From the NCBI GenBank assembly GCA_902783705.1, contig CACZSA010000354.1, forward strand, positions 1 to 5,218: 5,218 nucleotides of DNA, written 5' to 3'. The position numbers and the translations under genes are program-made. The notes under the pieces were generated by a model. That model did no database searches. It was not told the DNA's origin and saw nothing but the letters and a program-made list of their open reading frames with translations. Positions 1 to 5,190 of this stretch are shown here, piece after piece. Source of the DNA: an uncultured Ruminococcus sp. (GTDB taxonomy: Bacteria > Bacillota > Clostridia > Oscillospirales > CAG-272). Within the stretch, counting starts at the first letter, position 1. Each line of letters starts with the position of its first letter.

Positions 1-1
1 A

Positions 2-1342
2 ATCGGCAAAAACACGCTGACCGTCACGCAGGAAGGCACGCCCGTCGCAGGCGCGGAAATGAATCTCTGGCGTGACAATCCCTACGGGGAGGACACCCTC
101 GTCGGCGCATACACCACAGGCAAGGACGGCTCCGTCTGCGCGAACGGCCTCAACATCGGCAAGTATTACTGGCAGGATGGCTCTGAAAACGTGAAAGCTT
201 CCTTCCATATCTCCGGCATCCGCGGCGAAGGCGTCGTGAAGTCCGCTATCGACATCCCCGCGTCGATCTCGAGAACCGTCACCGTCGACGACGCGGAAGT
301 CAGCATCAGCGTAGATCTCTCGGGCGGATACGTCGGAGAAATCAACAGCTACGGCACCATCTACCTCTACAGCAGACTCGGCCCGGAGTCGCAGATCTGC
401 AACGGGTTTGTCATGGACCCCGAATCCTACGCGGAGCGCGTGGAAGAATGCAAGACCTACGGCGATACGTATGAGGAAAAGAACGGCGTGATCCGGTCCT
501 CGACGACCGGGGAATACGGCAGCACGACGATCCTCTTCCAGGCCGGCAGCGGCGTGTACTACATGCTTGTCGTGGACAATACGGCTGACGCGGAAGACGT
601 CTATAACCGCGTGCAGGTGGTCGGACCCCGCTCCGAAATCGAGGGAGAAACCGAAGACGGACGCGAGCAGATGACCTACATGAGCGCAGACGGCTTCCAG
701 ATCCGCTATAACGCTCTGGTTGTGGAAGGCCGGGATATCGATGAGCACACCGCTGTGTTTTCCTTCCTTGAAGAGCCGGACAATACGGTTACGGTAACCT
801 GGATCGCCGACAAGCAGCCGGAAGAAGCGCTGTATGAGCTTACCGCCGAATGGGGCGAGCAGGAAGCGATCCTGAGAACGGAAGGCCTTTTCCCGGGCAC
901 CACGGACAAGTGGGGCTGCTGGAGAACGTTCACGGATGAAGACCTGGTGAAATGCGCGATCGCAGGCGAATACAACGGCGGTGTCCTGATGTTTGTGATG
1001 GAGAGTCACCTGACCGGCGATGACGAAAAAGATATGACGATCAGTGATACGCTCGCGGAAATCGTCGATTCGATCACCTATTTTGAATTCGGCGAGCAGA
1101 CTATGTACGCCTATATCCCCGGTGTTTATCAGGCGGCGGATGAAAGCGGCGCGGCCTCTGAAGTGATTCTCCGTGCGGATCACACGGGAACCCTGAATTT
1201 CCAGGATTCCGTCGTTGAGGTTCTGTGGGGAAGCACGGAACTGACTGGCGCAGGCGCGCAGTATGCATACACCATTGAAGGCGATTGCCTGTATCTTGAG
1301 CTCGGCGACGAGTGGATCGAATTTTCGCGCAAAGACGCTTGA
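2..1342 (+). CDS. Partial multidomain, probably secreted beta-rich protein with C-terminal lipocalin-like domain (5' end outside window)
   Basis: The reading frame is open from base 2, and an ATG at 59 sits inside a domain, so the true start lies left of the window; 446 residues plus a TGA stop are visible. Residue numbers count from base 2. Residues 1 to about 72 look like a Cna-B/carboxypeptidase-regulatory-like beta sandwich (LTVTQEGTPVAGAE, then KDGSV before a KYYW strand). Residues about 90-220 are beta-rich and unrecognised. Residues about 224-360 (MTYMSADGF to DSITY) form a compact module with the phrases DKQPEEALYELT and FPGTTDKWG. I associate this module with uncharacterised clostridial extracellular proteins, from memory only. 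Residues about 370-446 (YIPGVYQ, LRADHTGTLNF, DCLYLELGDEWIEFSRK) resemble the small lipocalin-like domain common at the end of such proteins. No sortase motif or membrane segment closes the protein. Export cannot be checked because the N-terminus is missing. No enzymatic motif is visible; a surface-binding or sensing role is only inference. Confidence 0.85.
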   Translation: MGKNTLTVTQEGTPVAGAEMNLWRDNPYGEDTLVGAYTTGKDGSVCANGLNIGKYYWQDGSENVKASFHISGIRGEGVVKSAIDIPASISRTVTVDDAEVSISVDLSGGYVGEINSYGTIYLYSRLGPESQICNGFVMDPESYAERVEECKTYGDTYEEKNGVIRSSTTGEYGSTTILFQAGSGVYYMLVVDNTADAEDVYNRVQVVGPRSEIEGETEDGREQMTYMSADGFQIRYNALVVEGRDIDEHTAVFSFLEEPDNTVTVTWIADKQPEEALYELTAEWGEQEAILRTEGLFPGTTDKWGCWRTFTDEDLVKCAIAGEYNGGVLMFVMESHLTGDDEKDMTISDTLAEIVDSITYFEFGEQTMYAYIPGVYQAADESGAASEVILRADHTGTLNFQDSVVEVLWGSTELTGAGAQYAYTIEGDCLYLELGDEWIEFSRKDA

Positions 1343-1529
1343 TGTCCTGAGCCAGAAGAGGCGTCTCCCCATGCCGGAACCTGAGAGGATTTGGATACGG
1401 AAAGCGATTTCCGCATTATTTCCTTCCGGAAAGACGAGGGAATCGGCTCATGCACCATGAAGACCGGCGAAGAAGAGTTGTCTGTGAACGGAGATACGAA
1501 TTCAAAGCCGGATGTCTCATATACTCAAT
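1343..1529 (+). other. Structured 3' untranslated stretch between the partial gene and its terminator
   Basis: These 187 bases separate the stop codon of the left gene from its terminator, and I see no convincing gene in them. An 8-bp inverted repeat with one G-U pair spans the stop codon (1333-1340 with 1359-1366). A 6-bp hairpin with a GCGA loop sits at 1398-1413. The only start with a purine-rich sequence ahead of it (ATG at 1371 behind AGAAGAGG) opens a 29-codon frame ending at 1460, with no recognisable product. The stretch is most likely the transcribed 3' UTR of the left gene. Confidence 0.45.
1398..1432 (+). repeat. CGGAAA / TTTCCG / CGGAAA triplet allowing two exclusive hairpins
   Basis: CGGAAA at 1398-1403 can pair with TTTCCG at 1408-1413 across a GCGA tetraloop of the GNRA type. 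The same TTTCCG can instead pair with a second CGGAAA at 1427-1432 across a 13-base loop. The two CGGAAA copies are part of a longer imperfect direct repeat (CGGAAAGCGA and CGGAAAGACGA). The repeats are seen directly; any switching role is speculative, because no coding gene follows before the terminator. Confidence 0.4.
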
Positions 1530-1566
1530 CAGCCGCTCGGAACAGAATCCGGGCGGCTGTTTTTTT
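1530..1566 (+). terminator. Rho-independent terminator of the left (+) gene
   Basis: An 11-bp stem pairs CAGCCGCTCGG (1530-1540) with CCGGGCGGCTG (1549-1559) around an 8-base loop and is followed at once by seven T residues (1560-1566). On the plus-strand RNA all 11 pairs form, one of them a G-U wobble. On the minus-strand RNA that pair becomes an A-C mismatch and no U-tract follows. The element is therefore oriented to stop plus-strand transcription and is at best a weak terminator for the minus-strand operon. It lies 187 bases beyond the left gene's stop codon. Confidence 0.88.
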
Positions 1567-1605
1567 CCTTTGCGGCATGGTTGGTGCGGCAGCTTTTTCA
1601 GTTAT

Positions 1606-1620
1606 GTGTGAAATTCACAC
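1606..1620. repeat. Perfect 7-bp palindrome over the end of the aroE-aroK gene
   Basis: GTGTGAAATTCACAC has two perfect 7-base arms (1606-1612 and 1614-1620) around one central base, and it includes the TGA stop of the minus-strand gene (1615-1617). Read as minus-strand RNA it can form a 6-bp stem with a 3-base loop. No U-tract follows, so it is not a classical terminator. It could be a protein-binding site, a 3'-end stabilising hairpin or chance. Confidence 0.5.
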
Positions 1621-2856
1621 CAACGAGAGGTTCTCCCACCACTCGGCGACGCGGGAGAGCGTGACGGAGGGATCGGCGTCGACCGGGATCTCGGCGTCCG
1701 CGACGGAGCGATAGAAATCCCGCCGCGCATTCCAGAGGGCCTCGGCGGAGTTCGCCTGCGAGAGCGGTCGCCCGTCCTTCGCAAGCTCGCCGAGAGGGCG
1801 GGTGAGGTGGAGCACGACACTGTTCTCGCGCATCAGACGGCGGTTTTCCGCACGGATCACCGCGCCTCCGCCCGTGGCGATCACGAGGGACGATTGCTTC
1901 GAGAACTTCGCGAGCACGCCGGATTCGATGTCCCGGAACGCTGCCTCTCCGTCGGACGCGAAGATCTCGGGGATCGGACGCCCGGCTTCCCGGACAATTT
2001 CTTCATCGAGGTCGACGAAGACACGGCCCGAATGCTTGGCAAAGAGCCGTCCGACGGTGCTCTTTCCACAGCCCGGCATGCCGACGAGGGCGAGATTGCG
2101 CTTGGCCTTCGACACCGACGAGAGGGCGAGGTCAAAGAGGGAATCGGGAATCGGAACGCGCGTGAAGAGCTCAGCGGCGACCTTGGCCTGCGCAACGAGC
2201 ATCGGCAGACCGGACGTCGAGGGGATCCCGCGCGCCTCCGCATCGAGGATCAGGGCGGTCCGGGCGGGGTTGTAGATCATGTCGACAACCGCTTCGAGAT
2301 GCGGGAAGCAGTCGAGCGAGGCGGGTGTCTCGCCGTTCTTCGGGAACATCCCGACGGGGGTGGTGTTGATGAGAATTTCGCAGTCCCCGTGCTTCGCGAG
2401 CGTCTCGGGCGTGTTCTCCCGGTGCGTGACGACGAAGATCTCCCGCGCGCCCCGGTCCGCCGCAACGGTCTGGGCCGTGACGGACGCGCCGCCCGACCCG
2501 AGGATCACGACCTTTTTGCCCCGGAGCTCGAAGCCGCGGCGGTCGAGCATGGCGGAGAGGCCGAAATAATCGGTGTTGTAGCCGGAGAGCGAGCCGTCGG
2601 CCTCCCGGACGATCGTGTTGACCGATCCGATCCGGCGCGCTTCGTCCGAGATGCGGTCGAGGTGGGGCATGACGGTCTTTTTGTAGGGGATCGTGACGTT
2701 GATCGCGTCGAAATCCCGGGCCTTGAGGAACGGCGCGACGGCGTCCTCCTCCATCGGCCAGAGCGAGTAGTCGTAATCGCCGAGGATTGCGTGGATCTCG
2801 GGCGACCAGCTGTGTCCGAGGGGATTGCCGATCAGGCCGCAGCGGAGCTTGGACAT
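1615..2856 (-). CDS. aroE-aroK: Bifunctional shikimate dehydrogenase / shikimate kinase fusion (AroE-AroK)
   Basis: This 413-residue protein joins two consecutive cytosolic enzymes of chorismate biosynthesis. Residues 1 to about 245 are shikimate dehydrogenase (NADPH-dependent reduction of 3-dehydroshikimate). They show the shikimate-binding GNPLGHSWSP (10-19), NVTIPYK with the catalytic lysine K59, GSVNT (77-81), GYNTD with the catalytic aspartate D96, the dinucleotide loop GSGGAS (120-125), R146 as a likely NADP 2'-phosphate contact, NTTPVGM (164-170) and Q223. Residues about 254-413 are shikimate kinase (ATP-dependent 3-phosphorylation). They show the Walker A loop GMPGCGKS (259-266), D282/D284 in VDLDEE, R308 in FRDIES, GGG (329-331), lid arginine R363 in GRPL, and R378 with Y382 near the end. 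Both halves are close to normal single-enzyme length, the linker is only about ten residues, and no key residue is missing, so both activities are expected. AAAAGGAGG lies four bases before the ATG. This is the last gene of the operon; its stop lies inside a palindrome. Very confident of both domains; whether the fusion is rare was not checked. Confidence 0.95.
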   Translation of the reverse strand: MSKLRCGLIGNPLGHSWSPEIHAILGDYDYSLWPMEEDAVAPFLKARDFDAINVTIPYKKTVMPHLDRISDEARRIGSVNTIVREADGSLSGYNTDYFGLSAMLDRRGFELRGKKVVILGSGGASVTAQTVAADRGAREIFVVTHRENTPETLAKHGDCEILINTTPVGMFPKNGETPASLDCFPHLEAVVDMIYNPARTALILDAEARGIPSTSGLPMLVAQAKVAAELFTRVPIPDSLFDLALSSVSKAKRNLALVGMPGCGKSTVGRLFAKHSGRVFVDLDEEIVREAGRPIPEIFASDGEAAFRDIESGVLAKFSKQSSLVIATGGGAVIRAENRRLMRENSVVLHLTRPLGELAKDGRPLSQANSAEALWNARRDFYRSVADAEIPVDADPSVTLSRVAEWWENLSLV

Positions 2857-2860
2857 GGGG

Positions 2861-2869
2861 CCTCCTTTT
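2861..2869 (-). promoter_or_regulatory. Strong Shine-Dalgarno for aroE-aroK
   Basis: On the minus strand the sequence AAAAGGAGG is followed by CCCC and then the ATG at 2856. It lies wholly in the 28-base gap after the upstream gene's stop. It supports the chosen start and independent translation initiation within the operon. Confidence 0.85.
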
Positions 2870-2884
2870 CGTATGAACGATGGA

Positions 2885-4060
2885 TTACAGGGAATCCTTC
2901 AAAATGAGCGAGGAGCGGAAATACCGCTCGGTGAAGCGCACGGCCTCCCAGAGCGACCGGGCGTCGGGATGCGTGTCCGGCGGGATGACGACGAGCTTGG
3001 ATTCGCAGTCGTCCTCGCGGCGGATGACGGCGGCGACGGTGCCCGTGAGCTTTGCCGCGTTCTCAAATCCCGGGCAGTAGGCGTCGACCGGCTCCCCGTC
3101 CGCGGCAAGAGTATCGTCAAGGAAGCCATACGGGATCGGATAGACGAGATCGGGGTGCTCCGGGTGGCGCGATCCGGCGGGACGGTCGATCGTCACCGTG
3201 ACGGTCTGACCGAGCATCGGGAGAAGATCGTCGGGCAGCGCGCGGAGAATCCGGCAATAGTCGCCCTCCCCGCGTTCGAAGAGCCGGATGCCATCGGCGC
3301 AAAGCAGTTCCCGGTATCCACGGCGGATCAGCGCCTCCGCGGCGGTGTCGATCGAGCCGGGATCGCGCGGGACGACGTCGGCCGCAACGGGGATTTTTCC
3401 GTTCGGTGCGTATTTCCGGAGTCCCGCGTCCTCGGGCATGGCCGGGAGAATGTCGGCGATACCGCACAGGAATCCCCCGAGGATCGACGCCCGGAATCGG
3501 TCCGCCTCGTCACGGAAGGCCTCCTCATCCGGCTGAATCCCGGCGTGAGCAAGGATCCGGCGCGCGGCCTCGTCCGGAAAGGTCGTCATCGCGTCGATGA
3601 CAAGGTCAGCGGGGAACGCGGGATCGAGCAGCTTCGCCTGTTCCGCGGACTGGAATTCTCCCCGGTCGCCCCGGACGAGATTGCGGCGGCGAAGCTCCTC
3701 CTGCGGGCAGTCGAAGCGGATGAAGGTGACGTCGAGACCCGCGAAGATCTTTTTCACAAGTTCCCGATGGCGGAGGCCGAAGAGCGCTTTGTACTCCGGC
3801 AGATCGAGGCCCATCCCGTCGATCACGACGTCGAGCCCCGCCTCCGCCATGCCGCGGACCGCGTAATACTGCGCGCCGATGGTCCGGGCAACCTCCCGCC
3901 AGTAGTCCCGCGCGAAGAAGCGTCCCGAGATCATTTCGTGAAAGGTGTCGTTCGAGGACCGGAAGAGCGGCGTCGGGCAGAGCTCGGCGAGGGAGCGCGC
4001 GGCGGTGGATTTTCCGGTGCTCGTCAGTCCGTGGAGGAAGAAAATGCGTCCGGTGGGCAT
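2885..4060 (-). CDS. Chloramphenicol-phosphotransferase-like P-loop kinase fused to an inorganic-pyrophosphatase-like domain
   Basis: This 391-residue protein has no predicted signal peptide and is probably cytosolic. Residues 1 to about 175 match the chloramphenicol-phosphotransferase-like P-loop kinase family. They show GRIFFLHGLTSTGKST with Walker A at 11-19, SSNDTF with D38 at the usual catalytic-acid position, DGM (81-83), FDCPQEELRRRN (116-127) and the phosphate/nucleotide-contacting RGDR (130-133). Residues about 184-280 are unrecognised. Residues about 283-388 resemble the short pyrophosphatase-like proteins of clostridia: GQTVTVTIDRPAGS, YPIPYGF where the family usually has YPxNYG, DGEPVDAY (321-328), and REDDCESKLVV (348-358). 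Compared with classical family I pyrophosphatases several metal-binding aspartates are not obvious, so hydrolysis of pyrophosphate is uncertain. AAAGGAGA precedes the ATG by three bases, 19 bases after the regulator's stop. The kinase substrate is unknown, and nothing here shows antibiotic resistance. The order kinase, unknown, pyrophosphatase-like in one uninterrupted frame is unusual to me. Domain calls are by motif, without a profile search. Confidence 0.85.
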   Translation of the reverse strand: MPTGRIFFLHGLTSTGKSTAARSLAELCPTPLFRSSNDTFHEMISGRFFARDYWREVARTIGAQYYAVRGMAEAGLDVVIDGMGLDLPEYKALFGLRHRELVKKIFAGLDVTFIRFDCPQEELRRRNLVRGDRGEFQSAEQAKLLDPAFPADLVIDAMTTFPDEAARRILAHAGIQPDEEAFRDEADRFRASILGGFLCGIADILPAMPEDAGLRKYAPNGKIPVAADVVPRDPGSIDTAAEALIRRGYRELLCADGIRLFERGEGDYCRILRALPDDLLPMLGQTVTVTIDRPAGSRHPEHPDLVYPIPYGFLDDTLAADGEPVDAYCPGFENAAKLTGTVAAVIRREDDCESKLVVIPPDTHPDARSLWEAVRFTERYFRSSLILKDSL

Positions 4061-4063
4061 GGG

Positions 4064-4071
4064 TCTCCTTT
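4064..4071 (-). promoter_or_regulatory. Shine-Dalgarno for the kinase/pyrophosphatase-like gene
   Basis: On the minus strand AAAGGAGA is followed by CCC and the ATG at 4060. The site lies in the 19-base gap after the regulator's TGA (4080-4082), which fixes the start of this gene and shows that the regulator's early stop is followed directly by a working translation signal. Confidence 0.8.
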
Positions 4072-4079
4072 CCGCGGCG

Positions 4080-5135
4080 TCATGGCTTCGATTTGCCGAG
4101 CCTGCGCCGCATGCGGTTGAGGTGACGCTCGAAATCCCCCCGCCCGATCAGCTCGGCGAGCAGACATTGCTCCAGCACGGGAACGGTGCAGGAGAGGTGC
4201 CCGGCGGTCTCCCGGTAGGCGGGGAGCAGCGCGGAGGGCAGAACCATGTACGCCGCGCGGAGGGAGGGGAAGAGGGTCTTCGAGAAGGTATTGAGGTAGA
4301 TCACGCGCTCGCCGTCGAGGGAGAAAAGGGTCTCCGTCGGACGTGAGCGGGGGGAGAATTCCGATTCGACGTCGTCCTCGATCAGCCAGCCGCTCCGCTC
4401 CTTCGCCCAGCGCAGGTATTCGTGCCGCTTCGATGCGGAGGCCGTCACCATGCTCGGATAGCTCCGGTAGGGCGTGATGTGCAGTACCTCCGCACGGGAG
4501 GCTTCGAGAGCCGCGCTGTCGATGCCGTTTTTCGAGAGGGGCAGTTCCTCGCAGAGGAGGCCGGACGCGCGGTAGATGCGCAGGATCTGTCCGTAGGAGG
4601 GGCTCTCGACGGCGAAGATCCGGCTCCGCCCGAGGATCATCGGGATCAGCGTGTATAAATATTCCGAACCGGAGCCGATTAGGATGTTCTCGGGATCCGT
4701 GCGGATGCCGCGGCTCCGGGCGAGATATTCGGCGAGCGTCCGGCGCAGCAGCGGCAGACCGCCCGCGGGGGATTTCTCGTACAGGATCCCCTCGTAATCG
4801 GAGAGGACCCGGCGGACTGCCTTTGCGTAGACCGAATAGGGAAAGGCGCCTCCGTCGTGCACGGCCTGCGGGGGAGGCGTCCCGCGCGTCTCCCCGACGG
4901 GAAAGCGGTCCTTCGGGCGGTAAGCGGCGTAGGTCCCGCTCCTCTCGCGGGCTTCGGCGTATCCTTCGTCGCAGAGCAGGGAATAGGCGTGCTCCGCGGT
5001 GATGACGCTCACGCCGTAATCCCCCGCCGTCTGGCGCTTCGAGGGCAGGCGCGTGCCGGGTGGATAATCCCCCGCGACGATCCGGTCCCGCAGATCCTCG
5101 TAGATCCTCCGGTATGCGGTTTCGTTCGCTTTCAT
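4080..5135 (-). CDS. MocR/GntR-family transcriptional regulator with C-terminally truncated aminotransferase-like domain
   Basis: First gene of the operon, 351 residues. Residues about 8-70 are a GntR winged helix-turn-helix (IYEDLRDRIVAGDYPPGTRLPSKR, then GVSVITAEHAYSLL, EGYAEARERSGTYA). Residues about 98-351 are a fold-type-I aminotransferase-like domain, which in MocR proteins senses PLP or its adduct with an amino compound. Visible parts are SPAGGLPLLRRTLAEYL (122-138), GSGSEYLY (154-161), VESPSYG (176-182), IEDDVESEF (252-260) and NTFSKTLFPSLR (282-293), with K286 as the Schiff-base lysine. Two oddities stand out. The usual EDDYDSEF tyrosine is valine here (V256), and the protein ends at FERHLNRMRRR, where family members continue for roughly 100 residues into a small domain bearing the carboxylate-binding arginine. 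Typical MocR length is about 450-480. The start is fixed by an in-frame TAA nine bases upstream; no good Shine-Dalgarno precedes it. It probably regulates its own operon. A degenerate but expressed regulator, or one regulated without ligand, are both possible. Confidence 0.9.
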   Translation of the reverse strand: MKANETAYRRIYEDLRDRIVAGDYPPGTRLPSKRQTAGDYGVSVITAEHAYSLLCDEGYAEARERSGTYAAYRPKDRFPVGETRGTPPPQAVHDGGAFPYSVYAKAVRRVLSDYEGILYEKSPAGGLPLLRRTLAEYLARSRGIRTDPENILIGSGSEYLYTLIPMILGRSRIFAVESPSYGQILRIYRASGLLCEELPLSKNGIDSAALEASRAEVLHITPYRSYPSMVTASASKRHEYLRWAKERSGWLIEDDVESEFSPRSRPTETLFSLDGERVIYLNTFSKTLFPSLRAAYMVLPSALLPAYRETAGHLSCTVPVLEQCLLAELIGRGDFERHLNRMRRRLGKSKP

Positions 5136-5173
5136 CTGGTCTTATAAAAAACTCTCTTTCTGGTAGTTTTCAT
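5132..5173 (-). CDS. Possible 13-codon leader ORF overlapping the regulator start (ATGA)
   Basis: On the minus strand an ATG at 5173 opens the frame MKTTRKRVFYKTR and ends in a TGA that overlaps the regulator's ATG as ATGA. The peptide is strongly basic (six Lys/Arg of 13). The regulator itself lacks a close Shine-Dalgarno, so translational coupling through this overlap is a reasonable idea. The leader's own ribosome site is weak (GGA three bases before its ATG). It is short enough to be chance. Confidence 0.25.
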   Translation of the reverse strand: MKTTRKRVFYKTR

Positions 5174-5188
5174 CGGTCCAATTTTGGT
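5135..5188. repeat. Three TYTGGT direct repeats at 24-bp spacing in the operon leader
   Basis: On the plus strand TCTGGT occurs at 5135-5140 and 5159-5164, and TTTGGT at 5183-5188, each exactly 24 bases apart (ACCAGA, ACCAGA, ACCAAA on the operon strand). MocR regulators such as GabR are known to bind directly repeated short boxes near their promoters, so these could be operator half-sites for the regulator encoded just downstream. The copies are short, and 24 bp is not a whole number of helical turns, so chance is possible. Confidence 0.35.
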
Positions 5189-5190
5189 TT

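Noticed and set aside
1371..1460. 29-codon ORF behind AGAAGAGG in the 3' UTR
   Set aside because: It is very short, with no recognisable product and no downstream context; the purine run alone is not enough.
1530..1566. Bidirectional terminator serving both converging genes
   Set aside because: On the minus strand the stem gains an A-C mismatch and is followed by ATTGAGTAT rather than a U-tract.
1606..1620. A CRP-type binding site
   Set aside because: The arms resemble TGTGA/TCACA, but the spacer is three bases rather than six, and the position is at a gene end, not a promoter.
1391..1714. Plus-strand frame starting at TTG with an apparent membrane segment
   Set aside because: The hydrophobic stretch is the translation of the terminator stem and T-tract, the frame runs into the opposite-strand gene, and the ribosome site is too close to the TTG.
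1807..2907. Plus-strand open frame (about 366 codons) antisense to aroE-aroK
   Set aside because: The composition is biased and without motifs, and the opposite strand encodes two enzymes with their catalytic residues intact.
2885..4060. Calling this gene a chloramphenicol resistance gene
   Set aside because: The P-loop kinase family is broad, the substrate-binding region is not diagnostic by eye, and the fused pyrophosphatase-like domain and shikimate neighbour argue for another role.
2825..4120. Long plus-strand open frame (about 431 codons) antisense to the kinase/pyrophosphatase-like gene
   Set aside because: It is rich in Arg, Gly and Glu, has no Shine-Dalgarno and no recognisable motif, and mirrors a gene with clear domains. 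Stop-free antisense frames are expected at this GC content.
4061..4120. A frameshift explaining the short MocR protein
   Set aside because: The other two frames after RMRR do not read as the family's C-terminal domain, and only 19 bases remain before the next gene's start, so the domain is absent rather than shifted.
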